Shown: positions 1 through 9,251, numbered from the stretch's first letter. The stretch: DNA of 64,000 nt from Cryobacterium sp. Y50 (GCF_002929805.1 NZ_PJJM01000098.1:30841-94840), one strand, 5' to 3'. The notes: generated by a model from the sequence alone, not told the origin. Program-made: numbers and translations.

Positions 1-95
1 CAGCGTTCGCCCTCATAAATGCAGTCCACCGGACATTCGTCGATGCAGGCACGATCTTTTACATCGACGCACGGAAGAGCGATCACATACGTCAC
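1..95 (-). CDS. fdxA: Ferredoxin, N-terminal part (cut by window edge)
   Basis: Thirty-one codons are visible from a GTG at 93-95 down to the window edge. They read as a 3Fe-4S/4Fe-4S bacterial ferredoxin N terminus: TYVIALPCVDVKDRACIDEC followed by PVDCIYEGER, with four cluster-type cysteines in the order expected for the seven-iron family (usually about 106 residues). It is a small cytoplasmic electron carrier. The GTG start overlaps the TGA stop of the ferredoxin reductase gene (GTGA at 92-95), so the two are probably translationally coupled and work as a pair. As the last visible gene of the sulfur operon it most likely delivers electrons to the sulfite reductase encoded at its head. The rest of the gene lies outside the window. 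Confidence 0.9.
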   Translation of the reverse strand, partial: MTYVIALPCVDVKDRACIDECPVDCIYEGER

Positions 96-1492
96 AGGGC
101 CACCAACGCTTCCGTGCGAGAGATCGCGACCTGTTCAGCCCGAGAGACCACCTTGACGCGCTCCCGCCCGGGAGTGACCAAATCCTGGGTGCCGAGCAGC
201 TGCTCGTGCGCGTCCAGGGTGCGCCAGCCGGTCCAGGTCGTGAATTCCACGCCGCGGCCCGTGAGCAATTCCAGAATCCTCTCTGAGGATTGATGAGTAG
301 TTTCGGCGGCCACCAGCCCCGGCAGATCCGCCAGGAGCCGGGTCGCTGTCTCCAGAGCATCGCCCTTGGTGTGGCCGATCAGGCCGACCGGACCGCGCTT
401 GATCCAGCCGGTGGCATACAGGCCGGCCAGAGGCTCGCCGGCCGCATCGAGCACCCGCCCGCCGTCGTTCGGAATGATGCCGCGCACGGCATCGAACGGT
501 ATCTCCAGCAGCGCACTTCCCCGGTAGCCGACCGCGCGATACACGGCCTGCACCGGGTAGTCGACGATCTGCCCAGTGCCGCGCACTCCGTCGTCTCCAG
601 TGTGTTCGGTGCGTTCAAAACGGATGCCTTCCACCCGTCCATCGCCATACACTTCGACCGGTGCGTGCAGAAAATGCAGGTGCAGGCGACGCGAGGCGCC
701 CTGTGGAGCCTGGGTGAGCCATCCGTTTAGCGTGCGGGTCATGATCTTGACCTGGTTGTTGCTCGCGACGAGCTGTTCGCTGTGCGAATCGGGGGTGAAA
801 TCCTCGGCGTAGACCACGAGGTCGACGTCGGGAATGTCATTGAGCTCGCGCAGCTCGATCGGGGTGAACTTTACCTGTGATGGCCCGCGCCGGCCGAACA
901 CGTGTACGTCGGTGACCGGCGATCCGGCCAGCCCGGCGTGCACCGACGCAGGAATGTCGGTGGTCAGCAGGTCGTCCGCGTGCTTGGCGAGGATGCGGGC
1001 CACGTCAAGGGCCACGTTTCCGTTGCCGATCACGGCCACGTCGGTCGCGTCGAGCGGCCACTCCAACGGCACGTCGGGGTGGCCGTCGTACCAGGAGACG
1101 AAGTCGGCGGCGCCGAATGAACCGGGCAGGTCTATTCCGGGAATGACGAGCGGTGCGTCCAAAATGGCGCCGGTGGCGAAGATGATCGCGTGATAGTGCT
1201 CCCGCAGGTCGGCCAGGGTCAGGTCGGTGCCGTAGCTGACGTTCCCGATGAAGCGAATGGTGCCTGCGTCCAGCATTTCCTGCAGCGACTTGACGATGCC
1301 CTTGATGCGCGGGTGGTCGGGGGCGACGCCGTAGCGAATGAGTCCGTACGGCGCGGGCAGCGCGTCGAAGAGGTCGATGGCCACCTCGTGGCCGGCCTCC
1401 CGCACGAGCCGGCTGAGAATATTGCCGGCGTAAATACCGGCCGGACCGGCGCCGATGATGGCAACGCGCAGGGCAGAAGAAGCAGGGATCAT
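92..1492 (-). CDS. fpr: Ferredoxin-NADP+ reductase, FprA type
   Basis: A 466-residue flavoprotein that passes electrons between NADPH and ferredoxin. The N terminus has the FAD Rossmann motif AIIGAGPAGIYAGNIL (about residues 10-25), and the NADP-binding region has VAVIGNGNVALDVARILAK. This layout matches the adrenodoxin-reductase/FprA family of actinobacteria in length and domain order. The ATG at 1492 is chosen because the Rossmann fold begins directly after it; a longer reading upstream adds unrelated sequence. It follows the ABC permease gene by about 60 bp and overlaps the ferredoxin gene by four bases. Its place in an operon with sulfite and APS reductases suggests it regenerates reduced ferredoxin for sulfite reduction. 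The family assignment is secure; the specific partner is inference from position. Confidence 0.93.
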   Translation of the reverse strand: MIPASSALRVAIIGAGPAGIYAGNILSRLVREAGHEVAIDLFDALPAPYGLIRYGVAPDHPRIKGIVKSLQEMLDAGTIRFIGNVSYGTDLTLADLREHYHAIIFATGAILDAPLVIPGIDLPGSFGAADFVSWYDGHPDVPLEWPLDATDVAVIGNGNVALDVARILAKHADDLLTTDIPASVHAGLAGSPVTDVHVFGRRGPSQVKFTPIELRELNDIPDVDLVVYAEDFTPDSHSEQLVASNNQVKIMTRTLNGWLTQAPQGASRRLHLHFLHAPVEVYGDGRVEGIRFERTEHTGDDGVRGTGQIVDYPVQAVYRAVGYRGSALLEIPFDAVRGIIPNDGGRVLDAAGEPLAGLYATGWIKRGPVGLIGHTKGDALETATRLLADLPGLVAAETTHQSSERILELLTGRGVEFTTWTGWRTLDAHEQLLGTQDLVTPGRERVKVVSRAEQVAISRTEALVAL

Positions 1493-1554
1493 AGTGTGCC
1501 TTTCAACGGCGCAAGCTTTCAGAATGAAACAGAAGAAGAGTGGATGCTCGCGGG

Positions 1555-2475
1555 TCAGCGCAGGCCGGCGGCCATCAGTCCACGACGGCGCAGCAGTCGA
1601 CGCTCGATCGGGGCGAAGATCACCAGTTCCACCAGGATTCCGACGAAGAGAATCACCAGGATCGTGGCCAGCACCCCGGACAGGTCGGCGAGTTCGCGGC
1701 TCTGGTGCAGCATCGAACCGAGACCGAAGCCGATCGTGCCGCCCATGGTGATGATCTCTGCGGCCATGAGCGATCGCCAGGCGAAGGCCCACCCCTGCTT
1801 GAGGCCGGAGAAATAGCCGGGCAGCGCGGCGGGTAACACTACAAGGGTCGCCATCTGCAGGCGCGAAGCGCCGAGTACCGTGCCGACGCGGCGCAGCTGC
1901 GGCGGAATCTGGTCAACGCCCGAGACGAGCCCGTTGGCGATCGAGGGGACAGCGCCCATCAGGATGACGAAATACACCGTGGCGTCGGTGAGGCCGAACC
2001 ACATGATCGCGGCGGGAACCCAGGCGACTGACGGGAGCACCTGCAAGCCGGAGAGCAGCGGGCCGAGGGCTCGCCGCACCGGGCGGCACTCCGCGAGCAG
2101 CAGCCCGATCGGGGTACCGATGGCAATGGCGATGAGAAAGCCGAGACCGCCGCGCTCGAGGCTCGTCGCTACCGCAAGTTGCAGGCGGTCGCTCGACCAG
2201 GCACTCACGAGGGAATCGAATACGTCTAACGGGCCTGGAGTGAGGTCGGGTCGGGGTTTGACGATGAGAATGTAGACCTGCCAGGCCGCGACCAGCGCGA
2301 TGAGTAGCAGAATCGGAGGGAGGACACCGTCGAGGGTGCGGCGAAAGGCGCCGCGGGGTGTTTCGGGAACGGCCTGCAGCGAATCCAAACCGGCTTCGAG
2401 GCGGCGCAGTTCGTCGTGGCTCGCGTCGTTGGTCGTTGAGCCACGATTGGTGTCAATTCGAGCGTCAAGCGGCAT
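1555..2475 (-). CDS. ABC transporter permease, SsuC/TauC type
   Basis: A 306-residue integral membrane permease of the sulfonate/nitrate/taurine family (BPD_transp_1). After a cytosolic N terminus of about 45 residues there are about six hydrophobic segments. The EAA-type coupling loop is seen as GASRLQMATLVVLPAALPGY (about residues 200-220), which contacts the ATPase. The start overlaps the end of the ATPase gene by 11 bases. With the ATPase (2465-3256) and the lipoprotein (4685-5731) it forms a complete importer inside the sulfate-assimilation operon, so a sulfur-containing substrate (sulfonate or sulfate) is likely. The family alone does not fix the substrate. Nothing in the sequence looks broken. 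Confidence 0.88.
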   Translation of the reverse strand: MPLDARIDTNRGSTTNDASHDELRRLEAGLDSLQAVPETPRGAFRRTLDGVLPPILLLIALVAAWQVYILIVKPRPDLTPGPLDVFDSLVSAWSSDRLQLAVATSLERGGLGFLIAIAIGTPIGLLLAECRPVRRALGPLLSGLQVLPSVAWVPAAIMWFGLTDATVYFVILMGAVPSIANGLVSGVDQIPPQLRRVGTVLGASRLQMATLVVLPAALPGYFSGLKQGWAFAWRSLMAAEIITMGGTIGFGLGSMLHQSRELADLSGVLATILVILFVGILVELVIFAPIERRLLRRRGLMAAGLR

Positions 2476-3256
2476 TGCGTCGGATCTCCTCTCGCAGCTG
2501 GTCGGTGATCTCGTCGCCCAGGCGGGCGACCTCGAGGGATTCGATCCGGCGCGAGCCGGTGTCGCTGATGGTCCACTCGTTGACGATGCGGCCGGGACGG
2601 GATGACATCAGCAGAATGCGCTGCCCCAGCCGGGCGGCCTCGCGCACATTGTGGGTGACGAACACGATCGTGCGGCCGGTCTGGCGCCAAACCCGCTCGA
2701 GTTCCTCGTGCAGCAGGTCGCGGGTGATGGCGTCGAGCGCGGCGAAAGGTTCGTCCATCAGCAGCACCTTGCGGTCCTGCGCGAGCGAACGGGCCAGGGC
2801 GACGCGCTGCCGCATGCCCCCGGAGAGTTCGTGCGGGCGTTTGTCGGCGGCATCGGCGAGGTTGACCAGGTCGAGAAGTTCGAGGGCATCGCCACGACGG
2901 TCCTTGCGCAGCACCCCGCGCAGTTTCAGGGCCAGCTCCACGTTACGACCCGCGGTCAGCCACGGAAACAGCGCAGCGTCCTGGAACATGACGGCGGCCT
3001 TGCCACTCGCCACGGTGACGGCACCCTCGGTGGGTTTCTCCAGGCCGGCAATAATGTTCAGTAGCGTGGATTTGCCGCATCCACTCGCCCCGAGCAGGCA
3101 GACGAACTGACCGGCTTCGATCGACAGGTTGATGTCGTCGAGCACGAGCGGACCGGTGCCGTAGCGCTTGCCGAGGCCGTCGATCGTGATCGCGACCGGT
3201 CCGAGCGAAGTCAAAGTCGGGGTCGGGGCGACAGACACGCGGGTCGGGGAGATCAC
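2465..3256 (-). CDS. ABC transporter ATP-binding protein, SsuB/TauB type
   Basis: A 263-residue nucleotide-binding subunit. It has the Walker A motif GASGCGKST (about residue 55), the signature LSGGMRQRVALARSL, Walker B VLLMDEPFAALD and the switch histidine in FVTHN. These are the intact catalytic elements of an import ATPase of the nitrate/sulfonate/taurine group. The ATG overlaps the cysN stop codon (ATGA, 3253-3256), and the 3' end overlaps the permease start, so all three are co-translated. It energises uptake through the adjacent permease. Substrate assignment to a sulfur compound is inferred from the operon only. Confidence 0.92.
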   Translation of the reverse strand: MISPTRVSVAPTPTLTSLGPVAITIDGLGKRYGTGPLVLDDINLSIEAGQFVCLLGASGCGKSTLLNIIAGLEKPTEGAVTVASGKAAVMFQDAALFPWLTAGRNVELALKLRGVLRKDRRGDALELLDLVNLADAADKRPHELSGGMRQRVALARSLAQDRKVLLMDEPFAALDAITRDLLHEELERVWRQTGRTIVFVTHNVREAARLGQRILLMSSRPGRIVNEWTISDTGSRRIESLEVARLGDEITDQLREEIRRNAA

Positions 3257-4680
3257 GGTGACACTTCCGACCCGGCACCGGAGCCGTCGCCGGCGCGGGT
3301 GGGCTCGCCCGGCGTGGTGACGATACCGGCGGCCAGGGTTGCGCCATCCTGCGGGTGAATCACGAGGAACGCCCCGGAGCGACGGTTCTGCGCGTAGGGT
3401 TCCACCGGCAGATCGCGCGACAAGCGGATGCTGGCCTGCCCGATATCGTTCACGGCCAGGCTGGTGGCGGGTTCAACGCCGAGGGTCGTGAGGTCGAGGC
3501 GGCCGGTGACCTCGCTGATCAGTGCCTGCACGATGGTCGTGCCGAACTTCAGGAGCACGCGAGCCCCCGGGGCGAGCGGGCGGGGGTCGAGCCAGAACAG
3601 ATCGGCTTGAAGGGTGCGGGTGACCGGCGGCAGGGTGCCGGCGGCAGCGATGACGGCGCCGCGTGCAATGTCGAGGTTGTCGGTCAGGCGCAGGGCGATG
3701 GACTGCGGCGCGAAGGCCTCGTTGAGGGCAATCCCAGCGAAGTCGATTCCGGTGACGGTGCTGGTGCCGCCGCCGGGCTCGACGCTCACGGTGTCGCCGA
3801 CCTTGATGCTGCCGCTTGCGACCTGTCCGGCGTAGGCCCGGTAGTCGCGGTAGGAGTCGGCGCGCTCGGGGGTGACGACGACCGCGCCCTGCGGGCGCAG
3901 CACGAGCTGAACCGGCAGGCGGAACGCCTCGGTGGCGCGCCCGCTTTCGTCGAGGTCGTCGATCACCGTAAGGGTTTCGAGCAGTTCGAGCAGGCTCGGA
4001 CCGGCATACCAGGGGGTGCGCTCGGAGCGATCGACGACGTTGTCGCCGACCAGAGCTGACACGGGAATGACGTGAACCTCCGCACGCGAGTCAGAACCGA
4101 GGCCGAGTTCGGCGGTGACCAAGCGAACGCTCGTCTCCACTTCACGGTAGGAGGCCTCGTTGTAATCGAGGAGGTCGATCTTGTTGACCGCGACGATCAC
4201 GTGCGGCACGCGCAACAGGGCCACGACGCTGAGGTGCCGACGCGTCTGCTCGAGCACACCCTTGCGGGCGTCGATGAGCATGATGACGGCATCCGCTGTG
4301 GTGGCGCCGGTGACCATGTTGCGGGTGTACTGCACGTGGCCGGGGCAGTCTGCGAGAATGAACGAGCGGGCGGGTGTCGCGAAGTAGCGGTAGGCCACAT
4401 CAATGGTGATGCCCTGTTCGCGTTCGGCGCGCAGTCCGTCGGTCAGCAGGGCGAAGTCGATCCCGCCGCTCTCACCGCCGAAGCCGCGCTCGGTGGAGGT
4501 GCGGGTGACCGCTTCGAGCTGGTCGGCGAGGATGGCCTTCGAGTCGTGCAGCAGCCGGCCAACGAGGGTGGACTTGCCGTCGTCGACCGAACCGGCCGTC
4601 GCGAAGCGGAACAGGGTTCCCTCGGGGGCAGCGACGGCTGCTTCGGTGCCGAGATCCTGGGGCTCAATGATGAGGGTCAT
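3253..4680 (-). CDS. cysN: Sulfate adenylyltransferase, GTPase subunit 1
   Basis: A 475-residue GTPase subunit of ATP sulfurylase. It couples GTP hydrolysis to formation of adenosine 5'-phosphosulfate by CysD. G-domain motifs are present in order: AGSVDDGKST (about residue 30), DCPGH (about 110) and NKIDLLD (about 165), followed by EF-Tu-like beta-barrel domains. There is no CysC (APS kinase) extension, which fits an operon that reduces APS directly. The gene lies four bases after the stop of the substrate-binding lipoprotein gene, which separates it from its partner cysD; cysDN are normally adjacent. Confidence 0.95.
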   Translation of the reverse strand: MTLIIEPQDLGTEAAVAAPEGTLFRFATAGSVDDGKSTLVGRLLHDSKAILADQLEAVTRTSTERGFGGESGGIDFALLTDGLRAEREQGITIDVAYRYFATPARSFILADCPGHVQYTRNMVTGATTADAVIMLIDARKGVLEQTRRHLSVVALLRVPHVIVAVNKIDLLDYNEASYREVETSVRLVTAELGLGSDSRAEVHVIPVSALVGDNVVDRSERTPWYAGPSLLELLETLTVIDDLDESGRATEAFRLPVQLVLRPQGAVVVTPERADSYRDYRAYAGQVASGSIKVGDTVSVEPGGGTSTVTGIDFAGIALNEAFAPQSIALRLTDNLDIARGAVIAAAGTLPPVTRTLQADLFWLDPRPLAPGARVLLKFGTTIVQALISEVTGRLDLTTLGVEPATSLAVNDIGQASIRLSRDLPVEPYAQNRRSGAFLVIHPQDGATLAAGIVTTPGEPTRAGDGSGAGSEVSP

Positions 4681-4684
4681 GTGA

Positions 4685-5731
4685 TTACTCCGTTCCGAGT
4701 CCGGCGGCCGAAACAGGCGCGCCTCCCGCTGCGGCGAGAACGCCGTTGAGCTGGGTCAGGTCAAATAGGCCAGTGAGGTCGCCGTCTTTGGCGATGCCGG
4801 CGGCGACCGCTTTCTGCAGCGAGACCTCAAAAGTGCCGGCCAGGGGGTCATTGGTGAAGTGCAGGCCGCCCAAAGCGCGGTCGATGACCGCGTCGGCGAG
4901 GGGCTTGCCGGTGTCGGCGGTCAGCTTGTCGTTGATCACGGCGGCCGCCTCGTTCTGGTGCCCGTTCAGCCAGGCAACGGATGCCGTGTGTCCCTGCAGC
5001 AGCGCCCGCACCGTTTCCGGGTGGTCACGGTTGAAATCGGCGCCGACGAGCAGCACGGTCGTGGGAAATTCGCCATTCGGCCACAGGTCTGATTCTTCGA
5101 CGAGCACGTGCGCATCCGCTTCGAGCACCAGACGAGATACCCACGGTTCGGGCAGCCACGCGCCGTCGATCTGCCCGCTTTGCAGCAGGGTGAGCGCGCG
5201 GGCGTTGTCGGTCGGGGTGACCGTCACGTCGCCGCCACCGGTCGTTCTGGTCTCGTAACCCTCATCCTCGAGCCAGGACCGCAGGGCGACATCCTGGGTG
5301 TTACCCAGCTGCGGCGAGGCGAGAGTCGTGCCGCCGAGATCGGCGGGGGAGTCGATGCCGTCGCGCACGACCAGGGCGGCACCGCCGATGGTGGCACCGG
5401 CCACAATCACCGCGCTCTGCCCGGCGCTCTGCACAAAGGTGTTCATGGCCGGGCTCGGACCGACATAAGCGGCATCGATCGCACCGGCGCTGAGCGCTTC
5501 GATCGCGGCCGGACCGGCCCCAAAAGCCTGGGCAGTCAGGGTCGTCTCGCCGAGGGCGTCGGCGAAGAAACCCTGCTCGATGCCGACCAGAGCCGGGGCA
5601 TGGGTGAGGTTGTCGAAGTAGCCGAGGCGCAGTTCCAGGGCTGGCCCGGTGGCGGAGGCCGCGCTGGAGCATCCGCTCAGCAGCAGTGTCGCGGCCAAGG
5701 CGACGCCGACCGCAGCGAGGGGCGCGCGCAT
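4685..5731 (-). CDS. ABC transporter substrate-binding lipoprotein, SsuA/NMT1 type
   Basis: A 348-residue extracytoplasmic binding protein. It begins with a classical lipoprotein signal: short basic start, hydrophobic core and the lipobox LLLSGC (Cys about residue 21). The mature part matches the SsuA/TauA/NMT1-like fold, with opening strand LELRLGYFDNLTHAPALVGI and later DGAWLPEPWVSRLV. Its ATG shares one base with the cysD stop (TGATG, 5729-5733). It should capture a sulfonate or sulfate for the permease/ATPase pair encoded downstream. Its position between cysD and cysN is unusual and links uptake to activation in one transcript. The exact ligand cannot be read from sequence. Confidence 0.9.
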   Translation of the reverse strand: MRAPLAAVGVALAATLLLSGCSSAASATGPALELRLGYFDNLTHAPALVGIEQGFFADALGETTLTAQAFGAGPAAIEALSAGAIDAAYVGPSPAMNTFVQSAGQSAVIVAGATIGGAALVVRDGIDSPADLGGTTLASPQLGNTQDVALRSWLEDEGYETRTTGGGDVTVTPTDNARALTLLQSGQIDGAWLPEPWVSRLVLEADAHVLVEESDLWPNGEFPTTVLLVGADFNRDHPETVRALLQGHTASVAWLNGHQNEAAAVINDKLTADTGKPLADAVIDRALGGLHFTNDPLAGTFEVSLQKAVAAGIAKDGDLTGLFDLTQLNGVLAAAGGAPVSAAGLGTE

Positions 5732-6642
5732 CAGAAGTAGCCTTCTTTCTTGCGATCTTCCATAGCGGCCTCAGAGATGCGGTCGTCGGCGCGGGTGGCG
5801 CCGCGCTCGGTGATAGTGGAAACGCCGACTTCGCGCACAACGTCGGCAACGGATGCCGCGGTCGAGTCGACCGCGCCGGTGCAGCTCATATCGCCCACCG
5901 TGCGGTAGCGCACTGTGCGTGTTTCGACGGTTTCGTCGGCGCGGGGCAGGCTGACCGAGCTGACCGTGCGCCACATGTTGTCGCGGCGGTACACCTCACG
6001 CTGGTGGGCGTAGTACAGCGTGGGCAGCTCGATGTTTTCGCGTTCGATGTAACGCCAGACGTTGAGTTCGGTCCAGTTGCTGATCGGGAAGGCGCGCACG
6101 TGCTGGCCGACGGTGTGGCGGCCGTTGTAGAGGTTCCACAGTTCGGGGCGCTGGTTGCGCGGGTCCCACTGGCCGAATTCATCGCGCAGCGAGAGAATGC
6201 GCTCCTTGGCGCGGGCCTTGTCCTCGTCGCGGCGGGCGCCGCCGAAGACAGCATCGTGCCGGCCTGCCGCGATCGCGTCGAGCAGCGGCAGGGTCTGCAG
6301 TGGGTTGCGGGTACCGTCAGCGCGTTCAGCGAGACGGCCGTCGGCCACGTAATCTTCGACCTTGGCGACGGTGAGGCGCACACCGTGCGCGGCGACGGTT
6401 CTGTCGCGAAACTCGAGTACCTCCGGAAAGTTGTGGCCGGTGTCGACGTGCAGCAGCGAGAACGGAATCTTGCCCGGCCAGAACGCCTTCGCGGCGAGGT
6501 GCAGCACGACGACGGAGTCCTTGCCGCCACTGAACATCAGCACGGGGCGTTCGAACTCGGCGACGACCTCACGAATGATGTGGATTGCTTCGCTCTCGAG
6601 CACGTCGAGTTCGGAGAGGCGGTGTGCAGGCGTGGCAGTCAT
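5731..6642 (-). CDS. cysD: Sulfate adenylyltransferase subunit 2
   Basis: A 303-residue catalytic subunit of ATP sulfurylase, a member of the PP-loop (adenine nucleotide alpha hydrolase) superfamily. The pyrophosphate-binding loop MFSGGKDSVVVLHLA is near residue 40, and the family ending DRKKEGYF is present. The start at 6642 is preferred because it forms an ATGA overlap with the cysH stop and gives the usual N terminus before LSELDVLESEAIHIIREV; an ATG at 6657 would add five residues and cannot be excluded. It works with CysN, whose gene follows after the binding-protein gene. The product, APS, is the substrate of CysH encoded just upstream. Confidence 0.95.
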   Translation of the reverse strand: MTATPAHRLSELDVLESEAIHIIREVVAEFERPVLMFSGGKDSVVVLHLAAKAFWPGKIPFSLLHVDTGHNFPEVLEFRDRTVAAHGVRLTVAKVEDYVADGRLAERADGTRNPLQTLPLLDAIAAGRHDAVFGGARRDEDKARAKERILSLRDEFGQWDPRNQRPELWNLYNGRHTVGQHVRAFPISNWTELNVWRYIERENIELPTLYYAHQREVYRRDNMWRTVSSVSLPRADETVETRTVRYRTVGDMSCTGAVDSTAASVADVVREVGVSTITERGATRADDRISEAAMEDRKKEGYF

Positions 6643-7427
6643 AGGTGGAGCCCGCATTCTGTCTTCTCGAGGGTGGCCCAGCGGCCGGAACGGGGATCAG
6701 CGCCCGCCGCAACGGGCTGGGTGCAGGGGGCACAGCCGATGGAGGGGTAGCCCTGGGAAAGCAACACGTTCACCGGAACATGGTGTTCGACGGCATAGTC
6801 CATCAGTTCGTTGTAGCTCCAGGCGGCGACCGGGTTCACCTTGACCAGGCCGTTGCGTTCGTCCCAGGTCACCAGCGGCGTGTTGGCGCGGGTGGGTGCT
6901 TCGTCGCGGCGCACGCCGGTGAACCACAGTTCATAACCGCCAAGGGAACGCTGCAACGGCTCGACCTTGCGCATCGCGCAGCAGGCGGTGGCATCGCGAT
7001 TGAACAGCTCGGCGCCGTGCAGGGTGTCTTGTTCCGGCACAGTGCTGAGTGGCAGCACGTCCACGACCGTCACCGGCAGGGCGGCGGCTACCGCGTCGCG
7101 GGTCTCATAGGTTTCAGCGAAGTGGTAGCCGGTATCGAGAAAGAGCACGTCGACGCCGGGTAGCTGCTGCGAAACGATCTCGGGCAGCACCGCGTCGGCC
7201 ATGGAGCAGGCGACAGCGACACTGGCGGCACCGAAGTTGCGGGCGACCCACGCGACGACCTCCGCGGCGGTGGCCTCACGGCCGTTGGCCGCTGCCGCCA
7301 GTTCGGCTGAGCCTTGCTCGGCGAGGGCGCGCAGCTCGGCAGCAGGCCGGCGCGGCGGCAGATCAGGTGCAGCGGATGCCCCGGCACCGCTTTCAAGAGT
7401 GCGCGCGTTCAGATTGATGGCGCTCAT
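6639..7427 (-). CDS. cysH: APS reductase (assimilatory, 4Fe-4S type)
   Basis: A 262-residue reductase of the CysH family that converts adenosine phosphosulfate to sulfite and AMP. Two cysteine pairs typical of the iron-sulfur, APS-using branch are visible: CCAMRKVEPL (about residue 145) and GCAPCTQPV (about 230). The catalytic cysteine lies in the C-terminal ECGLHL. The paired cysteines point to APS rather than PAPS as substrate, which agrees with the absence of an APS kinase gene nearby. A strong AGGAGG lies before the ATG at 7427, and the start overlaps the stop of the sulfite reductase gene (ATGA, 7424-7427). CysD is encoded immediately downstream. Confidence 0.94.
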   Translation of the reverse strand: MSAINLNARTLESGAGASAAPDLPPRRPAAELRALAEQGSAELAAAANGREATAAEVVAWVARNFGAASVAVACSMADAVLPEIVSQQLPGVDVLFLDTGYHFAETYETRDAVAAALPVTVVDVLPLSTVPEQDTLHGAELFNRDATACCAMRKVEPLQRSLGGYELWFTGVRRDEAPTRANTPLVTWDERNGLVKVNPVAAWSYNELMDYAVEHHVPVNVLLSQGYPSIGCAPCTQPVAAGADPRSGRWATLEKTECGLHL

Positions 7428-9178
7428 TTGAGGTCCTCCTCGTCGGCGCGGTGCGCCCACTGGGCAAAGGTTTCATCGTTAGTGCGGGCCGCCAGAAAGC
7501 GTCGCACGAGGCTCTCGACATAGTTGGCGAGGTTGTCGGCGGTGACCTTGAGGCCGCGCACAGTGCGGCCGAGGCCCGCTTCGTCGCGATCGGGCGAGGT
7601 GAGGCCGCCGCCGAGGTGTACCTGGAAGCCGGGGGTGGAGCCACCGTTGCCGTCGGGCAGCAGCTGGCCCTTGAGCCCGATGTCCGCGGTCTGGATACGG
7701 GCGCAGGAGTTGGGGCATCCGTTCACGTGCAGGGTGATCGGGTGCGGGGCATCAATGTCGGCGAGGCGTTTTTCGAGCTCGAGGATGGCATCCGTTGCCG
7801 TCTGCTTCGTTTCGACGATGGCGAGCTTGCAGAATTCAATGCCGGTGCACGCCACGGTGGAACGGCGGAACAAGCTCGGCCGGGCCGCTAGCCCGAGCTC
7901 GTCGAGGGCCGCGATGAGTGGTTCCACGTGCTCCTCGGCCACGTCGAGCACCACGATCTTCTGGTGCGGGGTCGTTCGCAGTCGCCTCGAGCCGTGGGCT
8001 TCGAGCAGGTCGGCGAGGCGGATGAGAGTCTGGCCGGAGATACGGCCGACGAACGGGGCCACGCCGATGTAGAAGCGACCGTCCTTCTGTCTGTGCACGC
8101 CGATGTGGTCGCCCTGCGTCTTCGGGCGTGGTGCAGCGGGGCCGTCGGGCAGGGTGTAGCCGAGGTATTCGTCTTCGAGAATGCGACGGAACTTCTCGGT
8201 GCCCCATTCGGCGAGCAGAAATTTAAGGCGTGCCTTGCCGCGCAGGCGGCGGTAGCCGTAGTCCCGAAAGATGGAGGCGACGCCGCGCCAGACCTCGGAC
8301 ACCCGGTCTGCTGCGACGAAGGCTCCGAGGCGTTCGGCTAGGCGGGGGGTGGTGCTCAGGGCGCCACCGACCCACAGGTCGTAACCGATGCCCAACTCGG
8401 GATGCTCGACGGCGACGAGGCCGATGTCATTGATCTCGTGCACGACGTCCTGGCTGGGGTGGCCGGTGATGGCGGTCTTGAATTTGCGCGGCAGGTTGGC
8501 GAATTCGTCGGTGCCGAGATACTTGCGTGCGATCTCCTGGATAGCCTCGGTCGGGTCGATCAATTCGTCGGCGGCAATGCCGGCTACGGGGGAGCCGAGG
8601 AACACGCGCGGCACGTCGCCGCAGGCCTGGGTGGTTTCAAGGCCGACCGCTTCGAGGCGGCGCCAGATTTCGGGCATGTCCTCGATCTGGATCCAGTGCA
8701 GCTGTACGTTCTGCCGATCGGTGATGTCGGCGGTGTCACGACCGAAGTCACGGGAGACCTCACCGATCACGCGGGCTTGTTCGGTAGTGAGCTGGCCGCC
8801 GTCGATGCGCACGCGCAGCATGAAGTAGCGGTCTTCAAGCTCTTCCGGCTCGAGGGTTGCGGTCTTGCCGCCGTCGATGCCGGGCTTGCGCTGGGTATAC
8901 AGGCCCCACCAGCGAAAACGTCCGTGCAGGTCGGTGCCGTCAATGGAGTCGAAGCCCTGCTTGGAATAGATCTGCTCGATGCGGCCACGCACTGCGAGGC
9001 CGTTGTCGACCTGCTTCCACACCTCGTTGCCGTTGAGCGGTTCGGTTCCGTCAATCTTCCACTGACCGTTGGGACGGGTAGAAGGACGCGGTGGGCGGAC
9101 CGCTGGCAGCTTGATCGTTGCCGGCGCGGTCTCGGCCCCGGTTGTAACGGTCTGCACCGTCTCGGTTTCGTTCGGCAC
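7424..9178 (-). CDS. sir: Ferredoxin-dependent sulfite reductase (NirA/Sir family)
   Basis: A 584-residue siroheme/4Fe-4S enzyme that reduces sulfite to sulfide in six electrons. It has the two-fold ferredoxin/siroheme repeat, and the cluster ligands are seen as CTGIEFCKLA and NGCPNSCARI in the last third. The start is a GTG at 9176-9178, preceded by GAGGGA at six-base spacing; a longer in-frame reading to 9256 lacks a ribosome binding site. Although the family includes nitrite reductases, linkage to cysH, cysD and cysN makes sulfite the likely substrate. It heads the operon and is divergent from ftsY. The siroheme genes it depends on lie 10 kb away (18833-25084). Confidence 0.92.
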   Translation of the reverse strand: MPNETETVQTVTTGAETAPATIKLPAVRPPRPSTRPNGQWKIDGTEPLNGNEVWKQVDNGLAVRGRIEQIYSKQGFDSIDGTDLHGRFRWWGLYTQRKPGIDGGKTATLEPEELEDRYFMLRVRIDGGQLTTEQARVIGEVSRDFGRDTADITDRQNVQLHWIQIEDMPEIWRRLEAVGLETTQACGDVPRVFLGSPVAGIAADELIDPTEAIQEIARKYLGTDEFANLPRKFKTAITGHPSQDVVHEINDIGLVAVEHPELGIGYDLWVGGALSTTPRLAERLGAFVAADRVSEVWRGVASIFRDYGYRRLRGKARLKFLLAEWGTEKFRRILEDEYLGYTLPDGPAAPRPKTQGDHIGVHRQKDGRFYIGVAPFVGRISGQTLIRLADLLEAHGSRRLRTTPHQKIVVLDVAEEHVEPLIAALDELGLAARPSLFRRSTVACTGIEFCKLAIVETKQTATDAILELEKRLADIDAPHPITLHVNGCPNSCARIQTADIGLKGQLLPDGNGGSTPGFQVHLGGGLTSPDRDEAGLGRTVRGLKVTADNLANYVESLVRRFLAARTNDETFAQWAHRADEEDLK

Positions 9179-9251
9179 ATCGGCTCCCTCGGTTTGCGGC
9201 GCCGCCCCGAAATCAGCAGGGACAACGACGTTTACGCTACTGCGCTGCGCG

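Noticed and set aside
5686-6750. A 354-codon frame antisense to cysD
   Set aside because: cysD is unambiguous on the minus strand, and the antisense product has no family resemblance.
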